A stretch of 64,000 nt of DNA from Plantibacter flavus (GCF_900177615.1 NZ_FXAP01000002.1:496001-560000); one strand, 5' to 3'. Positions 45,501 to 54,853 are shown, counted from the stretch's first letter. Numbers and translations: made by a program. Notes: generated from the letters alone by a model not told the origin.

Positions 45501-46376
45501 ATGCCCTCTCCCGCCGGTACGTCCGGAAACACGATCGGTGCGCTGCCGACCGGCATCGCGACGGGTCTGATCCGGACGGTGACCGGCGGATCCCCCGACC
45601 GGGCGTCCGAAGCCGATGTGTTCCAAACGGCGAGGAGCGCTGCGGACACGTCGTCGCATCCGCACGACGCCCTCCGCAGCTGGGACGTGGTCCGCTCCAC
45701 CTTCCGCCCAGGTGAGGCGCTGACCTTCGACGAGCGCTACCGGTACGCCCAGCTCCCCCTGATCGACGCCGACCACCCGCTCGCGCTCGCCGCAAGCCCC
45801 GATGGCGTCTACCGTGACGGGCGGTACGCCGAGGCACGCCTGGCGGTCGTCGTCCCCGTCCCGGTCGAACGGCTGTTCGTCGATCCGATCTTCCTGAGCT
45901 ACGAGGCCGATCTCGCCTCGGCACCCTTCGCCCCCAAACTCGCCCGGGGCATCGAGCTCCGACGCGCCCACCGCTTGCACGCGACGCTCTCCTCCATCGA
46001 CGCGGACTCCGGCTTCCTCGACGGCCTGCGGACGAGCGTCGGCGCGTTCACGCCCTTCCGGGTCAGGCTGGCGGGCCCCGTCATCGGCGGCTTCAACCGC
46101 GGACGCTGTTACCTCCCCGCCATCGCGGACGCCTTCGCGCCCATCCAGCGTGCCGTCGGCGGGCGTCCCGCACCGCTCATCGGGGTCGGCCTACACCACT
46201 TCCGCGATGAGCTCGACGCCGCCGAGACCGCGGCGCTCGCGGCATTCCTCGAGCGTTGGCGCGACGTCACCCTGTTCGAGTGGACGGTCACCGAACTGGC
46301 GATCACGTCGACCAACGACGATCTCGTGCTCAGCGGACGCACGCTGGCGCGCATCCCGCTCGACGCGGCCGACTGA
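45501..46376 (+). CDS. Hypothetical protein, possibly 2H-phosphoesterase-like
   Basis: A 291-aa soluble protein without a confident family. The C-terminal half (about residues 140-285) has features of the 2H phosphoesterase fold: LHATL as a possible first H-x-T motif, then GVGLHHFRDELDAAETAAL. A convincing second H-x-T/S motif is missing (WTVTELAIT occupies its place). The N-terminal 60 residues are Ser/Thr/Gly-rich. TAACCT ends 6 nt before the ATG, so a leaderless mRNA is likely. No function is assigned. Confidence 0.65.
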   Translation: MPSPAGTSGNTIGALPTGIATGLIRTVTGGSPDRASEADVFQTARSAADTSSHPHDALRSWDVVRSTFRPGEALTFDERYRYAQLPLIDADHPLALAASPDGVYRDGRYAEARLAVVVPVPVERLFVDPIFLSYEADLASAPFAPKLARGIELRRAHRLHATLSSIDADSGFLDGLRTSVGAFTPFRVRLAGPVIGGFNRGRCYLPAIADAFAPIQRAVGGRPAPLIGVGLHHFRDELDAAETAALAAFLERWRDVTLFEWTVTELAITSTNDDLVLSGRTLARIPLDAAD

Positions 46377-46394
46377 CGCTCGGCGACTCCAGGG

Positions 46395-46787
46395 TCAGCT
46401 GGTGGTGAGTCGCCTGACCATCGGGAGGTCGGGCGTCGCCCAGTCGAGTTCGCCGAGCTGCTGGCGCGTGACCCATCGCAGTTCGTCGTGGTCCGTGCTG
46501 TGGGTCGGGACCGTGCCGCGGAAGGTCACCTCGTAGCAGGCGAGGTCGATGACGAGATCCCCGACCGGGACGGTGGAGCGGTCGAGGAGTGCTCCCACGG
46601 AGACGTCGGCGTCGAGCTCCTCGTACAGCTCGCGAGTCAGCGCGTCCTGCGGCCGCTCGCCGGGCTCGACCTTGCCGCCGGGGAACTCCCACAGTCCACC
46701 GGACGCCCGCCCGGGTGCCCGTCGACACGCGAGTACGGTGTCGCCCTGTGAGGCGACACCCGCGACGACCTGGATCGTGGTGGTCAT
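46395..46787 (-). CDS. Nudix hydrolase (MutT-like)
   Basis: A 130-aa Nudix protein. The Nudix box is complete: G38-x5-E44-x7-R52-E53-L54-x-E56-E57 within GGKVEPGERPQDALTRELYEEL. The C-terminal pattern HDELRWVTRQQLGELDWATPD is that of the MutT/8-oxo-dGTPase group (CTP pyrophosphohydrolase-like), so it may clean the nucleotide pool. The start is ATG 46787 (MTTTIQVVAG); a longer frame to 47003 is not supported. It is convergent with the gene at 45501. Confidence 0.9.
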   Translation of the reverse strand: MTTTIQVVAGVASQGDTVLACRRAPGRASGGLWEFPGGKVEPGERPQDALTRELYEELDADVSVGALLDRSTVPVGDLVIDLACYEVTFRGTVPTHSTDHDELRWVTRQQLGELDWATPDLPMVRRLTTS

Positions 46788-47005
46788 GATGCGTCCCGTC
46801 CCGTCCCGTGGCGTCGTGGTCGGTGTCCAGGCTAGGGGACGTGGTGTCGAGGAACCCCGACGCCGCTCCACAGGCTGCTCCCCTTCGGCTGACGTCAGCC
46901 TGCGTCCCGCGACGGCGCTGTGGTCGGTGGTGCGTGCCAGACTGACAGCGATCGGAGGTGGACCAGCCCCCGCAGCAGTCGTCTCGAAAGGCACCCACCG
47001 CACCG

Positions 47006-50000
47006 ATGTTCCTCCTCGACGGTTCCGCCATCACGAGCGCCAGCGACCTCTCCAACGCCTCCTACTGCGAGTTCGCCTTCCTGCGCACGGTCGACGCGAA
47101 GCTCGGTCGGATCGAACCGATCGTCGAGCCCGAGGACGAGATGCTCATGCGCACCTCCAAGCTCGGCGACCAGCACGAGCTGCGCGTCCTCGAGTCGTAC
47201 CGCGCCGAGTTCGGCACCGGCGTCGTCGAGCTCGACCGCCCCGACGTCCGGGACGCGGTGGCGCTCGCTGCAGCCGTCGAGTCGACGATCACGGCGTTCC
47301 GCGACGGAGCCCCGGTCGTCTTCCAGGCCGCGTTCTTCGACGGCTCGTTCATCGGCTTCGCCGACTTCATCGTGCGCCGGCCCGACGGCCGGTATCGCGT
47401 GCAGGACACCAAACTCGCGCGCTCACCGAAGGTCACCGCCCTCCTCCAGCTCGCCGCGTACGTGGAGCAGCTGGAGACGGCCGGGATCCCGGTCGACGAC
47501 GACGTCGACCTCATTCTGGGAGACGGCACCGTCAGCACCCACGCGGTGGCCGACATCCTGCCGGTGTACCGTCGCCGTCGTGCGCGCCTGCTGCGGATCG
47601 TCGCCGAACGGCTCGAGGCCGACGCCCCGGTCGCCTGGGGCGACCAGCGCTACAGCGTCTGCGGACGATGCGCCTGGTGCGACGCCGAGATCACGGCCTC
47701 ACGCGACGTCCTGCTGGTGGCCGGCCTCCGGTTGACGCAGCGCGACCGCCTCCTGGCGGCCGGCGTCGCCACGATCGACGATCTGGCGTCGCTCACGCTC
47801 ACCGGGTCGACCGAGCAACCGGGGCCGCACGGGCTGCCGGGCGGCGCCGGCGGGACGGTCGACGGCATCGCCGAGAGTACGCTCGCCGCGCTGCGCGAGC
47901 AGGCGCACCTGCAGTTGGAGCCGTCACCCGCCGCTGGTGTACCGGCGTTCCGCGTGCACGACGCCACGGCGCTCGGGCTCCTGCCGCAACCCGATCCCGG
48001 CGACGTCTTCTTCGACTTCGAGGGCGACCCGCTGTACACCGAGGGCGAGCCGGGCGACGCCCGCCGGGGCGACCGCACGAGGTGGGGCATCGACTACCTG
48101 TTCGGGCTCGTCGACACCGACGGCCGGTTCCGATCCTGGTGGGCGCACGACTTCCATGAGGAGCGGACGGCCCTGATCGACTTCCTCGCCTATCTCACCG
48201 CCCGCCGTGCCGAGTTCCCGGGCATGCACGTGTACCACTACGCCGCCTACGAGCGGACTCATCTGCTCTCGCTGGCCGCCCGACACGGGGTCGGGGAGGA
48301 CACGATCGACGACCTCCTCCGCGAGGCCGTCCTCTTCGACCTCTACCCGTTCGTCCGGAAGACGGTGCGCGTCGGATCACGGTCGTACTCGATCAAGAAG
48401 CTCGAGCCGCTCTACATGGGTGAGGAGCACCGCGACAGCGACGTCACCGACGCCGCAGCATCCATCACCGCCTACGCGGAGGCGCGCGAGCTGAGCCGGA
48501 GCGACGACCCGGAGCTCGTCGCCGAAGGCGAACGGAAGCTCGCCGAGATCGCCGAGTACAACGCGTACGACTGCGAGTCGACCCGTCGACTGCGGAACTG
48601 GTTGCTCGACCTCGGCGCGGAACGGGGCGTGCTGCCTGGCACCTTCGTCACCGACGCACCCGAGCCCCTCGTGGATGAACCGACGCCGCTCCACGACGCG
48701 CTGACGGCGTTGGCCGGAGACCCCCTCGACCCGGAACGCACCGACGACGCCACCGCGTATGCGCTCGCGGCGGCCGCCATCGACTACCACCGTCGCGAGC
48801 ACAAGTCGTTCTGGCAGGAGCACTTCTCCCGACTCATCGCCGCGCGCGACGAATGGGAGGACACCCGGAACGTCTTCACCGTCACCTCGGGGGTCGTCGA
48901 GCGCGACTGGTTCCGCGAGGGACGGCAGCGCAGCGACCGCCGTCACGTCCGACTCCGTGGCCGATGGGCTCCCGGCAGCAGCGTGAAGGTCGGCGCCGAC
49001 CCGTTCGCGGTCTACGACCACCCCGGACCGTACACGCTCCCCCGCGCCGAGCCCGGCTCGCGACCGGCCGGGCAGATCACGGTCCTCGAGGTCGACGACG
49101 ACTCCCTGCTCATCCAGGAGACGCTCAAGACGGATCGTGAGCCCTACACGGAGCTGCCGGTCGCGCTCACGCCATCTCCTCCACCACGGCCGGGAACACA
49201 GGTCGACGCGATCGCCGAGTGGGGGCAAGCGGTCCTCGACGCCTCTCCCGGGTGGCCGGACGACGGCGTCGTCGACATCCTGCGGCGACGACCGCCCCGA
49301 ACGAGCTCGGGCGAGTCGCTCCCCCACCGCGGAGACGGGCGGACGATCGAGGACGTGACCGCCGCGTTGCTCGACCTCGACGACTCGGCGCTCGCCGTCC
49401 AGGGGCCGCCCGGAACCGGCAAGACCTACGTCGCCTCGCACGTCATCACGGCCCTCGTGCAGCAACACGGCTGGCGGATCGGGGTCGTGGCGCAGTCGCA
49501 CGACGTCGTCGAGAACCTCCTCGATCGCGTCGTGAAGGCGGGGCTCTCCCCCGCGCTCGTGGCGAAGACCTTGCGATCCGGTGCCGACCCGGATGCGGAG
49601 CGCGGCTACACGGTCCTTCCGGCCAATGGTCATGGCGCGTTCATGGCCGAGCAGACCGGCGGCTTCGTCATCGGCGGGACGGCCTGGGACTTCAGCAACC
49701 CCAACCGGTTCGACCGGAGGTCGCTCGACCTGCTCGTCGTCGACGAAGCCGGTCAGTTCTCGCTCGCCTACACGATCGCGGCGAGCGTCGCCGCGCGGAA
49801 CCTCCTGCTCCTGGGCGACCCGCAGCAGTTGCCGCAGGTGAGCCAGGGGACGCATCCCGAACCGATCGACACCTCCGCCCTCGGATTCGTGGCCGACGGT
49901 CGCGACGTCCTCCCTCCGGAACTCGGCTACTTCCTCCACGAGACCTGGCGGATGGACGCCGCGGTCACCGAGCCGGTCTCGCGGTTGTCGTACGGCGGCG

Positions 50001-50539
50001 AGCTGCGCTCAGCAGCGGCCACGACGAAGCGGCGGCTCGAGGGTCGGGCACCGGGGCTGCACGTCGTCCCGGTCCATCACGTCGGGAACGCGACGAGTTC
50101 GCAGGAGGAGGCCGACCGCGTCGCCGAGCTCGTCCGGTCGAGCATCGGGCTCCCCTGGACCGATCCGGATGCCGGCCGCATCGACGACCCGGTGAGCGAG
50201 GCCGACATCATCGTCGTCTGTCCCTACAACGCCCACGTCGCCGTCGTCCGTGCGACGCTCGACGCTGCCGGGTTCGACGCGGTGCGCGTCGGGACCGTCG
50301 ACAAGTTCCAGGGTCAGGAGGCCGTCATCGCGATCGTGTCGCTGGCCGCGTCCTCCCCCGCCGACGTCCCGCGGGGCATGTCGTTCCTGTTGATGAAGAA
50401 CCGACTGAACGTCGGGATCTCCCGCGCCCAGTGGGCGGCGTACCTCGTGCACTCCCCCGCACTCACGGAGTACCTGCCGATCACGCCGGAGGGTGTCGCC
50501 GAGCTCAGCGCGTTCATCCGGTTGGTCGACGGCCACTGA
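47006..50539 (+). CDS. Iron-sulfur RecB-like nuclease / RNase H-fold exonuclease / SF1 helicase fusion (TM0106 type)
   Basis: A 1177-aa protein of the TM0106-type RecB-nuclease family fused to a Upf1/Dna2-like helicase. The N-terminal Cas4/AddB-like nuclease has VQDTKLARSPKVTALLQLAAY (about 132-152) and four cysteines suited to a 4Fe-4S cluster: C21, then C219-x2-C222-x2-C225. The middle part carries VFFDFEGDP (about 334), as in RNase H-like exonucleases. The helicase has Walker A GPPGTGKT (about 801), Walker B VVDEAG (about 912) and motif V/VI VDKFQGQEAVI. It should process DNA ends or flaps. The start was taken at ATG 47006; a GTG at 46958 overlaps its own ribosome-binding site. Confidence 0.9.
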   Translation: MFLLDGSAITSASDLSNASYCEFAFLRTVDAKLGRIEPIVEPEDEMLMRTSKLGDQHELRVLESYRAEFGTGVVELDRPDVRDAVALAAAVESTITAFRDGAPVVFQAAFFDGSFIGFADFIVRRPDGRYRVQDTKLARSPKVTALLQLAAYVEQLETAGIPVDDDVDLILGDGTVSTHAVADILPVYRRRRARLLRIVAERLEADAPVAWGDQRYSVCGRCAWCDAEITASRDVLLVAGLRLTQRDRLLAAGVATIDDLASLTLTGSTEQPGPHGLPGGAGGTVDGIAESTLAALREQAHLQLEPSPAAGVPAFRVHDATALGLLPQPDPGDVFFDFEGDPLYTEGEPGDARRGDRTRWGIDYLFGLVDTDGRFRSWWAHDFHEERTALIDFLAYLTARRAEFPGMHVYHYAAYERTHLLSLAARHGVGEDTIDDLLREAVLFDLYPFVRKTVRVGSRSYSIKKLEPLYMGEEHRDSDVTDAAASITAYAEARELSRSDDPELVAEGERKLAEIAEYNAYDCESTRRLRNWLLDLGAERGVLPGTFVTDAPEPLVDEPTPLHDALTALAGDPLDPERTDDATAYALAAAAIDYHRREHKSFWQEHFSRLIAARDEWEDTRNVFTVTSGVVERDWFREGRQRSDRRHVRLRGRWAPGSSVKVGADPFAVYDHPGPYTLPRAEPGSRPAGQITVLEVDDDSLLIQETLKTDREPYTELPVALTPSPPPRPGTQVDAIAEWGQAVLDASPGWPDDGVVDILRRRPPRTSSGESLPHRGDGRTIEDVTAALLDLDDSALAVQGPPGTGKTYVASHVITALVQQHGWRIGVVAQSHDVVENLLDRVVKAGLSPALVAKTLRSGADPDAERGYTVLPANGHGAFMAEQTGGFVIGGTAWDFSNPNRFDRRSLDLLVVDEAGQFSLAYTIAASVAARNLLLLGDPQQLPQVSQGTHPEPIDTSALGFVADGRDVLPPELGYFLHETWRMDAAVTEPVSRLSYGGELRSAAATTKRRLEGRAPGLHVVPVHHVGNATSSQEEADRVAELVRSSIGLPWTDPDAGRIDDPVSEADIIVVCPYNAHVAVVRATLDAAGFDAVRVGTVDKFQGQEAVIAIVSLAASSPADVPRGMSFLLMKNRLNVGISRAQWAAYLVHSPALTEYLPITPEGVAELSAFIRLVDGH

Positions 50540-51137
50540 CCAGCTCAGCCGAGGCAGTGGTGGGGCGAGGAGGCCGTCGCGCCGCATCGATACGCCCGTT
50601 CTGCGCCGCCTTCGCGAGCCACCGCTGACGCTGCTCCACGGTCGAATCCTTCACCCGACCGAACCGGTCCACGGCGACGGGCTTGATCCCGCAGAACCGG
50701 AGGGTGGTGGTGCGGAGCTGCTTCACCGTCGTGTCGCCGACGAGCGGCAGGTACCACGAGGGTGAGTCCGACGTGACGATCACCCGTCCGGAGCGGCCGG
50801 CGAGCAGTCCCTCAGGGAGGCCGTTGGACTTCGTCCGGTAGGCGCGGCGGGGCAGCAGCAGGCGATCGAAGAACCCCTTGAGCAACGCCGGCACCGACCC
50901 CCACCAGACCGGAGCGACGATCACGATGTGGTCCGCGGCGAGGATCTGCTCCCACGCCCGTTCGAGGTCGGGCTCCAGGTCTTGACGGCGGGTGTAACCG
51001 AGGCGGAGGTTCGGGTCGAACGCGAGGTCGCGAACGGCGAGGACGGTCGCGTCGCCGTGCGCCTCCGCGTAGCTCGTGGCGAGTGCGGCGCACAGGGACC
51101 CGGGGTTCGGGTGTCCGTCGATGACGAGGGCGGGCAT
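50514..51137 (-). CDS. Flavodoxin-fold NAD(P)H oxidoreductase
   Basis: A 207-aa protein of the NQO1/MdaB-KefF type with a flavodoxin-like fold that binds FMN or FAD. Motifs visible are VIDGHPNPGSLCAAL, IVAPVWWGSVPALLKGFFDRLLLP, and a partial glycine loop in VIVTSDSP. It probably reduces quinones or electrophiles. ATG 51137 has GGAGA upstream. It is divergent from a TetR gene across a palindromic operator, the usual sign of a substrate-inducible pair. Its 3' end overlaps the helicase gene by 26 bp on the opposite strand. Confidence 0.88.
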   Translation of the reverse strand: MPALVIDGHPNPGSLCAALATSYAEAHGDATVLAVRDLAFDPNLRLGYTRRQDLEPDLERAWEQILAADHIVIVAPVWWGSVPALLKGFFDRLLLPRRAYRTKSNGLPEGLLAGRSGRVIVTSDSPSWYLPLVGDTTVKQLRTTTLRFCGIKPVAVDRFGRVKDSTVEQRQRWLAKAAQNGRIDAARRPPRPTTASAELVSGRRPTG

Positions 51138-51161
51138 GAGTTCTCCAACAGTGAGAGGTCT

Positions 51162-51191
51162 GGACAGTGCCAAGAATCTGGACACTGTCCA
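51162..51191. promoter_or_regulatory. Probable TetR operator
   Basis: GGACAGTG (51162-51169) and CACTGTCC (51183-51190) form an inverted repeat over 13 bp. TGGACA-C-TGTCCA (51179-51191) is a perfect 13-bp palindrome, and a related half lies at 51161-51172. It is in the divergent gap of 93 bp, so one repressor could control both genes. Confidence 0.75.
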
Positions 51192-51230
51192 CTTCTGGCC
51201 GGAACCGACTGTACGGCTACAATGTTGCTT

Positions 51231-51812
51231 GTGTCAAGATCGACGACGGCGTACCACCACGGCAACCTGGGGCCGGCGCTCGAGGACGCTGCGCTCGAAC
51301 TCATGCGGACGCAGGGCCACGCCACGCTGAGCCTGCGAGAGGTCGCGCGGCGCGCGGGAGTCAGTCACAATGCGCCATACCACCACTTCGGCGACCGGAC
51401 CGCGCTCCTGAAGCGGCTGAGTGAACGCGGCATGGCCGAACTCCTGGGCGCCATGCGGGAGGAGCGGGAGGCGACGGCGGGTCGAGACCCACAGGAGGCG
51501 GCCGTCCGGATCGGTTCGACGTATGTGCACTACGCGGCGCAGTACCCGGAGCGGTTCCGCCTGATCTACGACCCCGAGGTGTGTGTCCCCGGCTCGCCCA
51601 GTGAGGCCATGGCACCACTCATCGGAGGCGTCGAAGCAATCCTCGCCGAAACGACCGCGTCCTTGTCACCTGGTGGTGAACCCCGGGTCATCGCCGCCCT
51701 GACCACGGCGGTCTGGGCCGCGGTCCACGGGCTCGCAGAGCTCGTCGTCGCCGGACACATCTCCGAGGCGGAGGCCCGACCCGCGCTGGAGGCGTTGCTC
51801 ACGCAACGCTGA
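51231..51812 (+). CDS. TetR-family regulator
   Basis: A 193-aa TetR-family protein with the helix-turn-helix at about residues 25-50 (LSLREVARRAGVSHNAPYHHFGDRTALL) and a TetR_C_13/WHG-like C-terminal domain. Two starts are possible. ATG 51222 overlaps TACAAT (51218-51223), a perfect -10 hexamer. GTG 51231 lies 7 nt beyond it, where a transcript would begin, so I chose the GTG as a leaderless start. It probably represses itself and the oxidoreductase via the palindrome at 51162-51191. Confidence 0.88.
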   Translation: MSRSTTAYHHGNLGPALEDAALELMRTQGHATLSLREVARRAGVSHNAPYHHFGDRTALLKRLSERGMAELLGAMREEREATAGRDPQEAAVRIGSTYVHYAAQYPERFRLIYDPEVCVPGSPSEAMAPLIGGVEAILAETTASLSPGGEPRVIAALTTAVWAAVHGLAELVVAGHISEAEARPALEALLTQR

Positions 51813-51954
51813 CGAGGTGTCCTGCATGGAGCATCCACACGACCTTCATCGGGGAAACGGTCGGGAAGCTCAGAGGCCGTTCATGGTCGAATCAGACGTC
51901 TCACTCGGATTCCGGGAGTCAGATGATCTCAGCACCCCCGCCGAGAGGAACCCC

Positions 51955-53502
51955 GTGAACACCACCCCGGACCCCGAACGCCCTGAGCCGCGTCCGGCGG
52001 ACGGTACGCAAGCGTCCCAGCCGTCATCCGCACCCGCCCCCGACCCCTACCAGCCGCCCACCGGCTCATATCAGCCCCAGGCCGGGCTGGACGTCACTCC
52101 CCCGGCCGGCTACCCCGGCAATACGACCGGCGGTGGTCCGAGACCCGACACCACCACGCCCTTCGGATACGCCACGGCTCCCCACACGATGTACGGCCAG
52201 CAGCCGTCCGGTCACCCCCAGGACCCTCGAGGCCCATATGGTCGGTTCGGCGACAGCCGACACCCTGACACGCAGCCCAGCGCCTGGCAGTCCCAGCCGT
52301 ACGGCCAGCAGACGATCCCCCAGCCGCCGTCGAGCACAGGCACCCCGGCGAAGAAGCAACCCATCGGTTGGATCATCGCCGCCGCGACGGCCGCCACGGT
52401 CGTGTCGCTCGTGACCGGCGGCCTCGGCCTCGCCTCGCTGGCGGCCGGAGCGTTCCAGAGCGTCGCCGCCTCCTCTCAGGTGACGGAGACGGTGCCGGAC
52501 GAGGGCGGTCAGAGCTTCCGCGCTCCCGGCGGTCAGCCCGGCGCGCAGCAGGCGACGCCGGACGCCGCGACGGCGAACACCCGGAGTGCCACCGCTGCGG
52601 AGTCCGTCGGCGTCGTCGACATCGACACGGAGCTGGCCTACCAGGGGGCCGCAGCCGCGGGAACCGGCATGATCCTCACCGCGGACGGCCAGATCCTCAC
52701 CAACAACCACGTCGTCGCTGGAGCCACGAGCATCGTCGTCACCGTCGTGACGACCGGGGAGAAGTACGACGCACGCGTCGTCGGGACGGACGCCACGAAC
52801 GACGTCGCGCTCCTGCAGCTCGACGGCGCCTCAGGGTTGGACACCGTGGCCATCGACGATGACGGCGGCGCAGCCGTCGGCGACGCCGTCACCGGGGTCG
52901 GGAACGCGGGAGGCACGGGTGGGACGCCCAGCGCCGCGGACGGGTCCGTCACCGCCCTCGACCAGGACATCACGGTCCAGGATGAGTCGACCGGGTCGGG
53001 CAAGCAGCTGACCGGTTTGATCCAGACGGACGCTGACATCCAGTCGGGCGACTCCGGCGGGCCGCTCTACGACTCGGAGGGCGAGGTCGTCGGCGTCGAC
53101 ACCGCTGCATCCTCCGGCGGGACCGACATCGACGGATTCGCCATCCCGATCGACGACGCGTTGTCCATCGTCGACCAGATCCGCACCGGCGTCGAGACCG
53201 ACACCGTCTCGATCGGCTACCCGGCCTTCATCGGGATCGGTCTGGCCGCGTCCGGCGCAGCCCAGACCGTGCCGGGTGCCGTGGTCGGTTCGGTGATCGA
53301 GAACACGCCGGCGGCGTCGATCGGTCTCGCAGCCGGCGATGTCATCACCGGCCTGAACGGTGTCGCCATGGACTCCGCTCAGACCCTGACGGCGACCATG
53401 GCCACGCTCGATCCCGGCCAGACGGTCTCCGTCACCTGGACCACGGCGAGTGGGACCTCCCAGACCGCGGACGTGACCCTGATCGAGGGCCCGGTCGCCT
53501 GA
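51955..53502 (+). CDS. HtrA/DegP-like trypsin-type serine protease with PDZ domain
   Basis: A 515-aa membrane-anchored protease. The cytoplasmic N-terminus (about 1-130) is Pro/Gln/Gly/Tyr-rich. One transmembrane helix lies at about 133-160. The external protease domain has the catalytic triad His252 (LTNNHVVAG), Asp283 (TNDVALLQL) and Ser367 (QSGDSGGPLY). A C-terminal PDZ domain (about 430-510) contains GSVIENTPAASIGLAAGDVI. It likely degrades or refolds misfolded exported proteins. GTG 51955 has GAGAGGAA upstream and was preferred to a frame from 51817. It is typical of the family, with no key residue missing. Confidence 0.93.
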   Translation: MNTTPDPERPEPRPADGTQASQPSSAPAPDPYQPPTGSYQPQAGLDVTPPAGYPGNTTGGGPRPDTTTPFGYATAPHTMYGQQPSGHPQDPRGPYGRFGDSRHPDTQPSAWQSQPYGQQTIPQPPSSTGTPAKKQPIGWIIAAATAATVVSLVTGGLGLASLAAGAFQSVAASSQVTETVPDEGGQSFRAPGGQPGAQQATPDAATANTRSATAAESVGVVDIDTELAYQGAAAAGTGMILTADGQILTNNHVVAGATSIVVTVVTTGEKYDARVVGTDATNDVALLQLDGASGLDTVAIDDDGGAAVGDAVTGVGNAGGTGGTPSAADGSVTALDQDITVQDESTGSGKQLTGLIQTDADIQSGDSGGPLYDSEGEVVGVDTAASSGGTDIDGFAIPIDDALSIVDQIRTGVETDTVSIGYPAFIGIGLAASGAAQTVPGAVVGSVIENTPAASIGLAAGDVITGLNGVAMDSAQTLTATMATLDPGQTVSVTWTTASGTSQTADVTLIEGPVA

Positions 53503-53627
53503 TCGCACGCTCGGGACGCTCGACGACTCCTCACCTCCGGCCCGCCGCCGGATCCGAGGAGTCGTCGACGTCTGCCCAGTAGGCTCGGGAGGCGGTGCCT
53601 CGCCGCGTCCACCGGAAGGAACCGCCC

Positions 53628-54845
53628 GTGACCCGCTTCCTCGGAGTCGACCTCGCCTGGGGCGAGGGGACCGGCTCCCGCGCGGCGAACGAGTCGGGAC
53701 TGGTGTGCATCGACGAGACGGGGACGGTCATCGAGGCCGGGTGGGCCGTGGGGATCGACGCCGTCGTCGCCTGGATCGTCACCACCGCCTCACCGGGCTC
53801 CGTGATCGCGGTCGACGCCCCGCTGCTCGTCCAGAACGAGACCGGCATGCGTCTCTGTGAACGTGAGGTCGGGCAGCGGTACGGCCGCTGGCAGGTGTCG
53901 GCCTACCCGTCGAACCTCGGTCTGCCCGCGCTCGGCGGTGTCGCGCTCTTCACGGCGCTGGAGGCGGCTGGGTTCCAGTACTTCGACGGACTGAGCACGC
54001 CGGCTGCCGACGCCGTCGTGTTCTTCGAGGCCTATCCCCACACCACGTTGGTGGGTGCGGAGGAGTTCGGGTACCCGGATGCGCGGCCCCGCTACAAACG
54101 CCTCGATCCCGGTCTCCCCGTCACCGAGCGACGGCGACGCCGCGCGGAGGTCTGCGACGACCTCGTCTCGCGCCTGCAGGCCCTGAGCTCGGCGACTCCG
54201 CCACTCGACCTCGACACCCACCCGGTGACGGCGCTACTCAGTGCGGAACCGTCGCCGCTGAAGGAATCGGCGCACAAGCACCGCGAGGACCTCATCGACG
54301 CGGCCATCTGCGCGTGGACGGCATCCGCCTGGTCCCGTTGGGGACTCGAACGGTTCCAGGTCCTCGGGGCCTCAGATGCGCCGGACGACCGGGGGCGTGT
54401 CCCGACGCTCCTGGCCATGGCTCGGCCAGAACAGCGCGCGGATCCACACATTCCTGTTTCGGCATATTCCACTTCCGTCTCACGACAGTCATCCCCGCCG
54501 TCAACAGGGTGCATCACCAAGCCACCCACAACAGACCACGATCTCGATGAAGGACATATGAAGAAGAAGGCATACGCTCAGGACGACGCTCCGGAGGGGT
54601 CGAACACGATCGAGTTCGTCCCCGGCGGAGCGGCGAACGCCGACGCGTCACCCGCGGCCTCGACGCGAGCGCCCTCCCCCGCTCCGACGACCGTCGAACT
54701 CCTGCGCAGTGCCACCTGGCACCTCGAGCATGCACGGGTGGTGGGCCACCCCGACGACGTCGAGTTCGAAGCGGCGAGGTCGGCGTTGGCGGAGGCGGTC
54801 TTCGACCTCGAACACGTCCAGTACGGGGAGACGACTCGCGGCTAG
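53628..54845 (+). CDS. DUF429 protein, in-frame with a C-terminal small-protein extension
   Basis: A 405-aa open frame. Residues about 1-270 form a DUF429 domain with an RNase H-like start (FLGVDLAWGEG), VIAVDAPLLV, and EAYPHTTL. From about residue 272 the frame runs on without a stop through about 110 bp of Ser/Pro/Thr-rich, intergenic-looking sequence. It then enters a second module beginning MKKKAYAQDDAPEG, which has its own ribosome-binding site. GTG 53628 with GGAAGGA is the start. Either two genes are fused by loss of a stop codon, or the second is mainly made from its internal start. The function of DUF429 is unknown. Confidence 0.8.
   Translation: MTRFLGVDLAWGEGTGSRAANESGLVCIDETGTVIEAGWAVGIDAVVAWIVTTASPGSVIAVDAPLLVQNETGMRLCEREVGQRYGRWQVSAYPSNLGLPALGGVALFTALEAAGFQYFDGLSTPAADAVVFFEAYPHTTLVGAEEFGYPDARPRYKRLDPGLPVTERRRRRAEVCDDLVSRLQALSSATPPLDLDTHPVTALLSAEPSPLKESAHKHREDLIDAAICAWTASAWSRWGLERFQVLGASDAPDDRGRVPTLLAMARPEQRADPHIPVSAYSTSVSRQSSPPSTGCITKPPTTDHDLDEGHMKKKAYAQDDAPEGSNTIEFVPGGAANADASPAASTRAPSPAPTTVELLRSATWHLEHARVVGHPDDVEFEAARSALAEAVFDLEHVQYGETTRG
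54558..54845 (+). CDS. Small protein, alternative internal start within the DUF429 frame
   Basis: A 95-aa product from the ATG at 54558 with AAGGA upstream. It begins MKKKAYAQDD, has an Ala/Pro/Ser-rich middle (about 28-48), and ends in a predicted helical segment (ELLRSATWHLEHARVVG onward). No family is recognised. It lies wholly in frame with the DUF429 gene and may be expressed separately. Confidence 0.45.
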   Translation: MKKKAYAQDDAPEGSNTIEFVPGGAANADASPAASTRAPSPAPTTVELLRSATWHLEHARVVGHPDDVEFEAARSALAEAVFDLEHVQYGETTRG

Positions 54846-54853
54846 GGCACCGG

